In this document: piece by piece, positions 18,389 to 27,635 of the stretch
Layout: each line of letters starts with the position of its first letter
Position numbering within the stretch: position 1 is the stretch's first letter
Assembly: GCA_900128585.1 (NCBI GenBank)
Contig: LT642189.1
Coordinates: forward strand, 1-37,869
Direction of reading: 5' to 3'
DNA from: Stramenopiles sp. TOSAG23-3
Lineage: Eukaryota; Sar
DNA length: 37,869 nt
The notes under the pieces: generated by a model
Told to the model about the DNA's origin: nothing
The model's input: the letters and a program-made list of their open reading frames with translations, nothing else
The model's database searches: none
Made by a program: the position numbers and the translations under genes

Positions 18389-18841
18389 TTTGTTTTAGAA
18401 GAGAGGGAGTAAGAAGTTGCATTTTAAAAGCTGCAGAAGGCGCCAAAGGTAGTAAAATTTAAGTTACCATTAAAATAAATATATATGATAATGGCACTAT
18501 ATAATTTGTTTTTTTTAATGATAATGGCAAGAAAACCACAGGAGCAGAAATAAATTCGCAGTACATATAATTTGTTTTTTTAAATTCGCAGTAAATGAAC
18601 AAGGAAGTATGCAACTAATGGAAGCTGGACACTAGGAGCAAAACTAAATTCGTGGTACATGAAGGTAGTGAAACTTTTCTGGACATAAAATTTCAAACAC
18701 CCAGATAATAAAAAAACAAATTATATAGTATGTTAACACCCAGATATATTAATAACAGCCGTTAATTTTGTTATCAAACAACAAAAATTGCGTAAAACAT
18801 ATTTGATAATATTTTCATTTTAGAGATCATTCTCGGACACT
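18389..18841. other. Convergent spacer with inverted and direct repeats
   Basis: About 450 AT-rich bases between the stops of S1P and the basic hypothetical gene. It contains a 20-bp inverted repeat (18496-18515 with 18710-18729). It also has two copies of a GGAGCA-to-GTACAT block (18540-18566 and 18636-18660, several mismatches) and a 12-base direct repeat (18696-18707 and 18735-18746). A weak match to the CSN7/chitobiase 3' element, on the minus strand, lies at 18772-18751. Confidence 0.6.
18496..18729. repeat. Possible foldback or MITE-like element with 20-bp terminal inverted repeats
   Basis: The left arm at 18496-18515 (ACTATATAATTTG then seven T) is the exact reverse complement of 18710-18729. 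The 194 bases between hold a further partial copy of the arm at 18565-18581 and internal direct repeats. No open frame or clear target-site duplication is visible. It may be a miniature inverted-repeat element or simply a local duplication. Confidence 0.45.
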
Positions 18842-19888
18842 TCAGGTGCATAGTCCCTTCGATTCATCACTTTTTGGATCAAACTTGACGACCGAGGCAA
18901 AAATTTTACTACGACGTGGTTTTGAAGAGTTAACTTTGCTCTTATGCTCTTCGTGGACGGTTCTTTCTTCGTGGACGGTTCTTTCTTCGTGAATATTTCT
19001 TTCTTTTTCAATCAGAAAACTTAAGCTTTCCCATGACGAAGACAAGGGCGCGATTGGCGGATGAATGGACAAATCCAGCGCTGCCTTCGCTTTCTTCGAC
19101 CGTGCAGTTTTGGGAAATGCTGACGTTGGACTCTTACGCTTTTTTGAAGCTTTACTACCTTTCTTGGCGCCGGATTTTTTCTTCTTGCTGGATGATTTAC
19201 CAGCTGGCTTAACGACTGCAGAAGATCGATTGTTAACCTTCGCCGGGGGACTGGAAAATGTTGTTGTTCTTTGTGCACCGCCCAATCTTGAGTGTGGGTG
19301 CGTGCCCATCGTTGGCGGCATGGGTGGGGCTTCCGCCGTCCTACGGTGCCCAGGGGACGATATGACAGTGGGTTTGGGAGAGGACTTCCCCTGCACCGAG
19401 GACACGGCTGCGTGCGCCTTAGCATGGCGTCGTTTTCGAGTCTTTGGGGTTGGCCTGGTCGCCATGTACTCGATCCACTTGCGAAAAAATACCATAACGT
19501 GTTCTGCTATGACGCTTTGCGAGAATTTCTTGTAGTATTTTACCACAGCGCCAGATTTCTTTGCGACACCAGCAACACTGCTCTCATCAATATAGAACCG
19601 CCCTTCACTATTTATCCGAACCACGGCGCGGAAATTATTTGCAACGTGTGCTGCTGAACTAGGGTCAATAAATCTGGACCCGACCCTAATCTGTCTAGTT
19701 TCAAACAACATTTTTACACCATATCTCTCACACCCTAAGGTATTGACGCAGCACACCACATTGTGTGGCAGACTTTGTTTAACGCCCCCCTTCTTTTTCG
19801 GCACTAACTCAATTGGTCTCACTACGTCGCTGCTGGTTATAATAGCACTAACCTTAGGAGAATTCACAAAGTGCTGGAGGCTGCACAT
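18842..19888 (-). CDS. Basic hypothetical protein with internal repeats, probably nuclear
   Basis: I do not recognise a family. The ATG at 19886-19888 has an in-frame stop four codons upstream, so the start is firm for this exon. The protein has 348 residues. The N-terminal 150 residues look folded and contain two related segments, RFIDPSSAAHVANNFRAVV and RFYIDESSVAGVAKKSGAVV, suggesting an internal duplication. Residues about 150-280 are rich in Lys, Ser, Pro and Arg, with nuclear-localisation-like clusters such as KSSSKKKKSGAKKGSKASKK. Near the end there is a tandem HEERTV repeat, coded by a 21-base DNA repeat at about 18954-19000. No catalytic motif is visible. A DNA- or chromatin-binding role is possible from the charge alone, but that is a guess. 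The gene converges on S1P. Confidence 0.6.
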   Translation of the reverse strand: MCSLQHFVNSPKVSAIITSSDVVRPIELVPKKKGGVKQSLPHNVVCCVNTLGCERYGVKMLFETRQIRVGSRFIDPSSAAHVANNFRAVVRINSEGRFYIDESSVAGVAKKSGAVVKYYKKFSQSVIAEHVMVFFRKWIEYMATRPTPKTRKRRHAKAHAAVSSVQGKSSPKPTVISSPGHRRTAEAPPMPPTMGTHPHSRLGGAQRTTTFSSPPAKVNNRSSAVVKPAGKSSSKKKKSGAKKGSKASKKRKSPTSAFPKTARSKKAKAALDLSIHPPIAPLSSSWESLSFLIEKERNIHEERTVHEERTVHEEHKSKVNSSKPRRSKIFASVVKFDPKSDESKGLCT

Positions 19889-21809
19889 TTGACTAGATCT
19901 TTACACTAAGCACGCGGACAGAGAAAAACTTGAGCTGGCGTTCACTCTACCGACGCCCGCTCCCTTTTCGCAGGTGTATGAATGCCCTTCCTTCGGGGAG
20001 GGGGGTTGGGGTTCGGGCTGTAGAAATAATACTCTCTATCGATTTGTTCCGACACAAACCTTCCGGGCTAAATGTTTACCGGTGGAGCAAACGACCTCCT
20101 GATCAGTTGCAGTGTGATTTCCATCGTGCTCAACGTGTTACCAATCTCGTTTCGCTTGAAGTTCTTTCCACATACTAATGATTCCTCCTCTTACGTTGGT
20201 TGTGTTGTTGGTACTACCTATAAGGAGCGAGCAAAAACAACAACAAACAAAGAAGTTTTTTTTTTTTTTTTTAAATAAATGAAAAACTAAATCTCAATGC
20301 TGTGTCTATGTTATTTACAATTGCCCAGAATTAATTTAATTATTATTCTATTGAAAAGACTCATAAAATAACAGTTGCTATGTCCCTTTATATATGATAT
20401 GAAATTTGTCTAATTTGTTCTATTCCACTTCTATTGTCGCATGCCATAAAACACACTACAGAGCATTGAAAACACAAAACTCTCATCTCATTGACAGAAA
20501 TCCTGTTTTAATAAAATATACTTATATATAATATATCCTATATAAACAATACACTAAGAAGAGAGTACAAATCTCTAAACCATTTATACTTATATTGGAT
20601 ATTAATAGATAGGGGATAGGGATAGGTACACAGTGTACATTAGAATACTATATAATTATTGGTAAATCTCAAAATTCCTTTCTCCTTATTTTATTAGGAT
20701 TTTACTAACACTATTTATTTAAGGTATTTAAAACATTATTTATATATAAAGTATAATTATTTGTATAATTATTTCCTATTCTTCAATGTTGGTTTTTAAA
20801 TGAAATGCGTTTCATTTAAAATATTTTATAAAAACTTCTTCTTTTTTTGCTTTTGACTTTTGTGATTTTGACCGCTTAACTTAACTTCAGTTAAAAGCTA
20901 AGCTTATTTTTTAAGCTAAACCAAACCAAACCAAACCTCAACCTAAGATAAGTAAAGTAAAGTAAAGTAAAGTGGACAGGACAGGAGGATAGGATGACGC
21001 CAATGTATTTCATGTTGTTTTGTATTATAGTCTTTCGTAGACTAGTCGGTCTAGTTATTAGTAGAGGAGTAGAGAATTATAGTCTTTCGTAGACTAGTCG
21101 GTCTAGTTATTAGTAGAGGAGTAGAGAAACGCGTTTTGTAGTCGTTCTATTCTGTTCTTTACATTGTCGTAAAGTTCACTTCACTTCTTTCTTTCTCTCT
21201 TTCATGTTCTTTTTCTTTTTTTTTAGTCGATCGTTCTACATTATAATAGTCGTCTACTTATTCGTTGACTCTGTGGATGGTATGTTTTTTGTCAACCCTC
21301 GCCTCGTTCGTTCTTCCTTCGTAGTTATTTATTTATTGTTGCTATAGCCCCCCTAAGACAAGACACAAGACTAGACTATTTAATAAAGGCTTAAATAAGT
21401 TCTCTATATCTACTATTATTATTGTACGTAATACAACTAACTAACAGGGGAGATTAAACAGGATGAGTGTAATTTTATACGTTTCATTCATTCTTTTATT
21501 ATATACATATACCACACACACACCATACCATAAGTAGAGTAATAATAGTCGTTGTCCTCTTTCTTTCTTTCTTTCTTTCTTTCTTCTTCCTTTATATAAA
21601 AGCTCTTGGTTTAGTCTGTCTTCTTGTCTAGTTTAGTCTGTCTTGTCTGGTCACGTCCTTGCAGGAATAAAGTAATGAAAATGAATGAGAAAGTTAACAC
21701 AAAGAAATAAAGGTCATTCACAGAAAAACACACACAAAATTGTTAATTACTGACAACTTTACCACCCTCAGCAAATAATAACAAAACACTACAACATTTA
21801 CGCGCCAGT
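19889..21809. other. Long divergent spacer with a 52-bp tandem duplication
   Basis: About 1.9 kb. Positions 19889-20240 have mixed composition and probably hold the promoter and 5' leader of the minus-strand gene. The rest is AT-rich. It contains a T run near 20254-20270, a perfect 52-bp tandem duplication at 21024-21128, a CTTT microsatellite near 21557-21592 and a repeated GTTTAGTCTGTCTT motif around 21609-21645. I see no convincing gene. Confidence 0.55.
21024..21128. repeat. 52-bp perfect tandem duplication
   Basis: Two copies of a 52-base unit (starting ATTATAGTCTTTCG) lie head to tail with no mismatch. Each unit contains an inverted repeat TAGAC-TAGTCG-GTCTA that can form a small hairpin. 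It is about 700 bases upstream of the gene at 21810. The exact identity suggests recent origin. Confidence 0.9.
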
Positions 21810-22562
21810 ATGTATTCCGTAAAGTCCCGAATTCCAAAGAACTGCATCGACATGAACGGGGCACCTATTGCCTTTCGTACCGTCGGCGAGCCCTTCGACT
21901 CGAAGAAGAAGGACAAGAATCCACGATGGAATGGAAAGCAGATGATCACGCAGCCTTCCAAGAAGCAGCATTGTGACGCAAGGCAGCAAGGCTATTTCTC
22001 CAAGCTCGTGTACCAACACGAGGAATATTTTCAGCAGATCCCGTACACGAAAACGCAGCCACTGGATCAGCGCAAGTTAGGCTTCGGTAGCAAGGACGCT
22101 TTCAAAACAGACGAGTTTACCAACACCATTGCCACGGCAGTATACCGTGACACGCTCCGAAAAGAACAAAAGATGAAGAAGAGAAGTGATGTTATTCTCC
22201 AGCAGCGACGTGAAAAGTTGGGACAAGCCGAACCCGAGGCTGTCAGAATGGCGCGCGAAGAAATGGAAGTACAAGGGGACGAAGAAGCGCCCACCTTGTA
22301 CGATTTAACCCACGACGATTCCCTTCAAACTTATGGGTCGGAGCGCAGAGCAAAGCTTTTCCCGAGGGATCGCTTGATGAAGATGGGGCCCCACAAACCA
22401 ATGAGTTACGATATTGGATTTAAGTGTGATGACGCGAGAACAATCTCCATGAACAAAGCAAGCTGTGGTAGCTCGAACGCTACGTCCCAATTCTACGATT
22501 CCGGACATATGCAACTTGGCGCTTTCGCTGTAAAAAAACCTGAAGATAGTATCGGCGAATAA
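21810..22562 (+). CDS. Conserved-looking hypothetical protein, possibly flagellar or axonemal
   Basis: A 250-residue hydrophilic protein with a plain ATG start at 21810. It has no signal peptide or membrane segment. Its centre reads GFGSKDAFKTDEF followed by a YRDTLRKEQ helix (about residues 92-120) and then a charged, probably helical stretch (120-155). Such a G-F-G-x-x-D-A...DEF...YR-x-x-L-x-x-E pattern is known to me from flagellum-associated proteins of unknown biochemical function in several protists. This is a recollection of pattern, not a search result. The rest (Pro/Lys-rich start, Ser/Asn-rich end) shows no known domain. If the link is right, the organism makes a cilium or flagellum. 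Alternatives include any disordered cytoskeletal protein. It converges on the PH/C92 gene, 350 bases away. Confidence 0.5.
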   Translation: MYSVKSRIPKNCIDMNGAPIAFRTVGEPFDSKKKDKNPRWNGKQMITQPSKKQHCDARQQGYFSKLVYQHEEYFQQIPYTKTQPLDQRKLGFGSKDAFKTDEFTNTIATAVYRDTLRKEQKMKKRSDVILQQRREKLGQAEPEAVRMAREEMEVQGDEEAPTLYDLTHDDSLQTYGSERRAKLFPRDRLMKMGPHKPMSYDIGFKCDDARTISMNKASCGSSNATSQFYDSGHMQLGAFAVKKPEDSIGE

Positions 22563-22915
22563 AGGGCACACGCGTCAGTAAATTAAAACCCGAACCCGAG
22601 GGTTGTTTTATGCCATGAACGCGAGAGGCGAGTTAAACTGGACGCAGGGGTTGGTTACATTTGTAAAAATACAAAAAATACAAAAAAAGTGCTTAATTAT
22701 TATACTCTTTTTAGTAAATATTATCAGCCAATTTTTTGTTTTTAGCAACCTTCCTAATCCCCAGTACTTCATTCTTCCTTTCTTCAACATTAAACCCCCC
22801 TACTACCAAAATATTAGCACTAACTTACGTACCGGTAATTAATGAATCCTATATGTACTTTATGCGTAGAACATATATTTTACGGTTCCCGGTAATCAGG
22901 CACTACCTTATACGA
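22563..22915. other. Convergent spacer between the possible flagellar gene and the PH/papain-like gene
   Basis: About 350 AT-rich bases. On the minus strand at 22744-22725 lies a 20-base near copy (one base missing) of the element found after CSN7 and the chitobiase. It is 172-191 bases after the stop of the minus-strand gene and in its sense direction. I see no gene here. Confidence 0.6.
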
Positions 22916-24646
22916 CTAAAACCCAAACCCCAGCCCCCCTCCAGTTTTTGTCCATTGCACTTCAATTTCTTCCCCCCATTGTGCTTTGTATTTCTTTCCG
23001 TTGAACTCGCACGTCTCAAGCGCAAGCGCCCGCTTTGTTGAAAAGGAGCCAGGCACATAGGACGAGCCAGCCCCTTTGGCTTCGTTCAGAAGATTGCACC
23101 TCATGTACGCCAGGGCCACAGCTTCTGAGCAAAACATGCCTTCCCTGTCGTTTTTGCTGCCGACGTTACTTTTTCTCTTACCTCTGGCGGAAGACAATTT
23201 GTTCCAGCCAATGGAGTATTTTTTGTACATATTGTCTTGCATAAATTTGATGAACTGATGATGGATCTCCATGGGGAAATCGTCGACTGGGTTCTCGTCG
23301 CTTCCAGCATCTTTGGAATCGTTAAATTTCCGACATTTGCTGGCATCCAGCTTGGCAAAGCGCTCCGTCTCGGTGCTGGTGATTTCGTCACTTCCATCCG
23401 ATGATTCGATGACATGGAGCTTTCGCCACACCGTTTTTGCATATGGAAGGTACCACTTTTTCTTCCGGAACTTAACAAAGTTGTGGGCTTTGACGCCATC
23501 GCCCGTGGAGTCGAAGAGGAGGCACTGCTTCGAACCGTCCGGCCCAATGCCAGTACAGCACAGCGCAGCATGGTCGTAGTCGTAGCCAGTAATTGCACGG
23601 ATTCTCCGGCACATAAATTTTTTGCCTGTCATCATTAGAACGTCACCCGTCCTCATCTGTTCCAGAAATTCGTCGAAGGAAACGGAGTTGCTGGGATCCC
23701 CCAAACTGCTCTGACGAGCCAAAACCTGGTCTATGGACTGACGCCAGCTTTCTGCATCCTCTTTTGAGTCTGTTTTTATGGGAATTCGGGTCTCGTCGCT
23801 TTGGACAATCGCGAAGCGCTTCTTCGAACTATCTCCTTCCCCGCTACTTTCCGTAGTGGAATCCCCCCCTTTGTTGTCATCTTCTTCCCGTGTTGCACAG
23901 CAAGGTAACAGTGAAAATGAATCCGTGTCCAGGAAATCAGATACATAAGCGCCGTGTAAATCAACTGTCCGCTTTGGTCTCAAATTCTTGTCCATCGCTT
24001 CGGCAGTCTTGTAGCATAACAGTACGTTGTTCCTAATTTTGCAGTAGCGTTTTCTGTTCTTGACGGTAATCAAAGGATTCAAAGCTTTGGCAGTGCTGCT
24101 ATTCTCGAGTTCTTGGTGAGCATGAAAGTTGAATCCTCCCCCCTGTGCCGATGCGTCGTCCTCCGCGGTGGACTCGGCGTCGGAGTCCTCTGCTTCCAGG
24201 AAGCGGGCATTGCTAGCCTCTTCTCGGTTCGAAGGGCTGCTCTGAACGACCATGTTCATATAGTCGCTAAGATCCTCCAGCGTTGCATTTTCCTCGTTTT
24301 CCCCGGCAGGTAAAATTGTTGCATAAATGTAGTCTGAACTATCTTGTATTCTAATATTCCCATCGTTGTAAATAACTAAGAAGTTCGACGCTTCGTGCAG
24401 CTCTATCCCGGGCGGGGCTCCTTGGAGCTTGCCTGCTTCAGCTTCTTTGTACTGCTCTTCATCACCAAAAAATAGAACACATGTATCTGTCAATACAATA
24501 AAATAGGACACCTTCTCCCCATCCGCAGCTTGCCAAATGACGCTCACACTACCCGAGTACAGAGGTTTGTGCCATTCCGACCTGAGATTATCCAGTTCGT
24601 CCTCCCAGTCTTCCGGAGTTAGTTGCAGCGATTCAGTCCCGCCCAT
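22916..24646 (-). CDS. PH-like domain protein with C-terminal permuted papain-like (YiiX/C92-type) domain
   Basis: A 576-residue soluble protein starting at the ATG at 24644-24646. Residues about 28-135 and about 188-312 look like two PH or PH-like modules. The second has a YCKIRNNVLLCYK start and a final SWRQSIDQVL helix, and is split by an acidic and Ser-rich insertion (about 252-275). Residues 324-545 match the NlpC/P60-related permuted papain fold of the YaeF/YiiX type. MRTGDVLMMTG opens the domain, H359 in YDHAALCC is the likely catalytic histidine, and C506 in GMFCSEAVALAYM is the likely nucleophile. A PGSFST strand follows. By family knowledge such enzymes act as amidases, peptidases or acyl-transferring lipid enzymes. 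The PH part suggests membrane phosphoinositide recruitment, so a lipid-linked substrate is plausible but unproven. An acidic linker (145-170) separates the parts. Confidence 0.75.
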   Translation of the reverse strand: MGGTESLQLTPEDWEDELDNLRSEWHKPLYSGSVSVIWQAADGEKVSYFIVLTDTCVLFFGDEEQYKEAEAGKLQGAPPGIELHEASNFLVIYNDGNIRIQDSSDYIYATILPAGENEENATLEDLSDYMNMVVQSSPSNREEASNARFLEAEDSDAESTAEDDASAQGGGFNFHAHQELENSSTAKALNPLITVKNRKRYCKIRNNVLLCYKTAEAMDKNLRPKRTVDLHGAYVSDFLDTDSFSLLPCCATREEDDNKGGDSTTESSGEGDSSKKRFAIVQSDETRIPIKTDSKEDAESWRQSIDQVLARQSSLGDPSNSVSFDEFLEQMRTGDVLMMTGKKFMCRRIRAITGYDYDHAALCCTGIGPDGSKQCLLFDSTGDGVKAHNFVKFRKKKWYLPYAKTVWRKLHVIESSDGSDEITSTETERFAKLDASKCRKFNDSKDAGSDENPVDDFPMEIHHQFIKFMQDNMYKKYSIGWNKLSSARGKRKSNVGSKNDREGMFCSEAVALAYMRCNLLNEAKGAGSSYVPGSFSTKRALALETCEFNGKKYKAQWGEEIEVQWTKTGGGLGFGF

Positions 24647-25151
24647 ACTTTCGAGTTGCGAAAGACCAAACTGTTCGTTTTAGAAACGAAAATATGTATT
24701 CGGTGCAATCAACGTAAAACAAGATCTTAGTATAAGACTACATTGACGCAAAATTTAAAAGTTCAATCATCGATTGATTATATTTATGGAAGGAAGGAAA
24801 CGACAAATGTCTCGATCAAATAATAATATTATTATTATTTATTTATTAAAAAATAACACAGTATTATTATTATATTGTGAGATATTTTTTGTTAATTAAA
24901 AAAAGAAGAAGATCCTCCGAGGAGAATTTTCCTTCTTCATCATCTTTTTTAGGATTATTTATTATCCATTCTATTGGCATTATATCTAATATATAGGACT
25001 ACCAAGTACTACAGGAAATAAGCGAAAGAAATAATAATAATAGAAGGGATTTACTACCGGTATTAATAATACTATTATGATGAATAACAAACTAATAAAC
25101 TGCCTTGACGTGTGAGTATATTTACAAAATGTTCAAAGAAAAAGTTGAACA
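24647..25151. other. AT-rich spacer between two minus-strand genes
   Basis: About 500 bases of AT-rich DNA with TTA repeats and A runs. It should contain the 3' end of the cyclic-nucleotide-binding gene and the promoter of the PH/papain-like gene. I see no gene here. Confidence 0.5.
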
Positions 25152-27635
25152 TCAAGGGTCGATCCATTTCAGAAAACCTGGCCGAATCGTATCTTTTATT
25201 CTTTGGCGTGTCGCATGAGTCGTGTCGGGATTAACGTTGGCAAATGCGCGTATGTGGTCTCGGCGCTCTTTGGCTGCCTTTTTATGCCGTTTCGTGTCTG
25301 CATAATACAAACGCACCTTGTCCTCATCGCTCCAATGAACTTTGGGCAACTTCTTTGGCTTCCCTACCATGCTATGCCTGTGGATTGTACCGCTGTGTTG
25401 GTCTAGCCACGTTGGGGGTACAACCTTGGACAAGTCAATCACGGAACGAAGGTAGTCCTTTGTAAGAATACTGGCTACGTTGCGCAGTTCCATGGGCTTT
25501 GGTCCAGTGCCAAGCGTCTTCAAACGTTCTTGAAACTTGTTCGCTTTCAGTTTCCCACTGCTAGCACGTTCAGCGTAGCATGGTCTGAAATGAGGGTTGT
25601 ACGTTTCTAGTTTCGACGTGGTCGCAAAGCTTGGGACCAAGTGAGGCCCGCGCCCTCTCAGGGGGGAATAGAACGAAGCGTTCTTCAGCGAGCTATCGAC
25701 ATCCATCTCAACCGACGCATTCGCTTGTTTCGATACCCCTAGCCGCTTTTTCTCCCTTTCCAGCGCAGGGTTCCCAGCGTGGTACCTGTGGGACGGGTTC
25801 GTAGAGTGCATTTTAAAGTTTCCAATATTTCCTTTACTGATAGAAGCCAAATGGTGTTTCAGCTTGCTGGATGATGCCTTTTGAAAACTTTTGTGGCGGA
25901 CGCCGCGGGAATTAATCGAAACGTTCTCCGCCTCGACCAAATTTCGCAACTGGTCCTTGGGGAAACGTTTCAAGTCAGGCGGCGCCAGGCACATGCAGAC
26001 CGTCGGCCCTCTCGTCACGACGGTCTCGGGAGAAACTTCGCTGTAGTAACAAGACATCATTCCGCAGTATGATCCTGGAAGAAGCGATGCTAGGCGAACC
26101 TGGCGCTTTGGCAAGACGTCCCCGACAATGTCTTTGCTCACGTAGCACTCACCTTCCACCAAGAAAAACACGAAGTCTGCAAATTTGTCCTCTCGCAGAA
26201 GAATTTCTCCGCCCCGAAAGGTTTTTCTCTGGAACAGTGCTGCCAACGAGTTGAGCGACCCTGCATTAAACTTCCGGATGCCAGGAATCAGCCCCCTCAG
26301 CCAGTCTCGCTGTTGCTTTTTCAGCTGCTCTTCCTTGGACTGGAATAAATCGTAATAGTCATCCCGGCTTACGTGCATGAATAAACTTGGCTGCTCCGTG
26401 ACATAGGCATCCTCACAGACAACCTCGTTCAGCATTTCCGAGAGCGCAACGATATCCCCAGGGAAGTACCACGAGTCGCCCACGTCCGAACCGTCAGGGG
26501 CTTGAGTTCTGATCGACAGGGACTTCTTTTGTCGAACGGCGCCGTTTAAGCACAAGTATACGTACGCTGCTTTACTTCCTCGTGGAAGAACTATCCCATT
26601 GGCTTCCATGTACTTGAAGTGCGCGCGCTTGATAAATGTTTTTCTGCTCTTTTCGGTCATGTCTGCCAAAAATGGTATGCCCTGAACGATGTACTTTTCC
26701 AGCAAGGAAACGTTCTGGTCGTTTCGAACGTTTCTAGCCACAGTTTGCACGTTGTAGGCTAAATGTCGAATCCGAGCCTGCATTATAAGTTCGTACTCGT
26801 CGTGCTTGATAAACATAAGGTCTACGTCAGTCGTAGCTTTGATGGTTAGCCCTCTCCGTTTATCCGCACGTTTGTCCATGCGCTCCTGGCTGCCAAAAAC
26901 GTCCCCAGGGCCGTACTGCGACACGATCTCGTAGCCGTCGTCGGAGTCTTCCACCTCTCGTTCGTCGAACAGCTCGTGTTTTGGGTGATGGCGGGTGAGG
27001 GAAAACCGTCGGGCGACTAACCCTGCTGACATCATGTGCATTTTTGGGGATCCAGGTTTACCTGCAGGAGACTTGCCCCTTGCCCTTTTCGCCTTTGTTG
27101 TCTTTGGTCGTTTTGGAGACCGTTTCCCCTTCGCTTTCGTCCGTTTCACTGCCTTGCCCCCTGCCCCTCCGGGGTCCACGATGGGAGAGCTAGGCGCGGA
27201 AACGTCGACTGGGCTTTGGGCGTCTTGGCCTTCTCCGCCGGATGACTCTTCTTGCGGCAACTGTTTGACTGCACGGCATGATCCAGACAGCACTATGTAC
27301 AACCCATCTTCTACGTCAAGCTCCCTGTACACCACCGTGTGCGCACGAAACTTCAAATAAACCCCACAGCTGACGATGCTCCGAATAGACTCTCCAGACT
27401 TAAGATTTTTAAAGAATGGCAATTCCAACACTTCCGCTTGAATGTTCCTAATTGCATGTATCGATCGCAATTCTGGTGGGGTGCGCAGGTCTCGAACGAT
27501 CGCCAGTGCGTTTATTCCATTCTTTAAAGGGATAACAGGCACCGGTTTTCCGTCAAAACGGGTCCCATCTTTTGTATTTACAGAAATAGCACTAAGACTG
27601 CTTCGCCGCTTAAGCAGGTTGTTTGTATCGGCCAT
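25152..27635 (-). CDS. Protein with three cyclic-nucleotide-binding-fold domains
   Basis: An 827-residue soluble protein starting at the ATG at 27633-27635. Three CNB-like beta-barrels can be traced: one at about 72-286 (LPFFKNL...GLYIVLSGSC...QYGPGDVFG), interrupted by a roughly 110-residue basic insertion full of Lys, Arg and Pro; a second at about 320-432 (IPFLADM...FPGDIVALSE); and a third at about 448-567 (ILLREDKFADFVFFLVEGECYVS...LPGSYCG). None has the standard phosphate-binding cassette F-G-E-x-A-L with a following P-R-A, so ligand binding may be lost or altered. There is no kinase or ion-channel segment, so it is neither a cGMP-dependent kinase nor a CNG/HCN channel. The C-terminal 250 residues are basic and unrecognised. 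Similar multi-CNB proteins with no enzyme domain are common in flagellates and ciliates. Its role is unknown, probably signalling or scaffold. Confidence 0.8.
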   Translation of the reverse strand: MADTNNLLKRRSSLSAISVNTKDGTRFDGKPVPVIPLKNGINALAIVRDLRTPPELRSIHAIRNIQAEVLELPFFKNLKSGESIRSIVSCGVYLKFRAHTVVYRELDVEDGLYIVLSGSCRAVKQLPQEESSGGEGQDAQSPVDVSAPSSPIVDPGGAGGKAVKRTKAKGKRSPKRPKTTKAKRARGKSPAGKPGSPKMHMMSAGLVARRFSLTRHHPKHELFDEREVEDSDDGYEIVSQYGPGDVFGSQERMDKRADKRRGLTIKATTDVDLMFIKHDEYELIMQARIRHLAYNVQTVARNVRNDQNVSLLEKYIVQGIPFLADMTEKSRKTFIKRAHFKYMEANGIVLPRGSKAAYVYLCLNGAVRQKKSLSIRTQAPDGSDVGDSWYFPGDIVALSEMLNEVVCEDAYVTEQPSLFMHVSRDDYYDLFQSKEEQLKKQQRDWLRGLIPGIRKFNAGSLNSLAALFQRKTFRGGEILLREDKFADFVFFLVEGECYVSKDIVGDVLPKRQVRLASLLPGSYCGMMSCYYSEVSPETVVTRGPTVCMCLAPPDLKRFPKDQLRNLVEAENVSINSRGVRHKSFQKASSSKLKHHLASISKGNIGNFKMHSTNPSHRYHAGNPALEREKKRLGVSKQANASVEMDVDSSLKNASFYSPLRGRGPHLVPSFATTSKLETYNPHFRPCYAERASSGKLKANKFQERLKTLGTGPKPMELRNVASILTKDYLRSVIDLSKVVPPTWLDQHSGTIHRHSMVGKPKKLPKVHWSDEDKVRLYYADTKRHKKAAKERRDHIRAFANVNPDTTHATRQRIKDTIRPGFLKWIDP

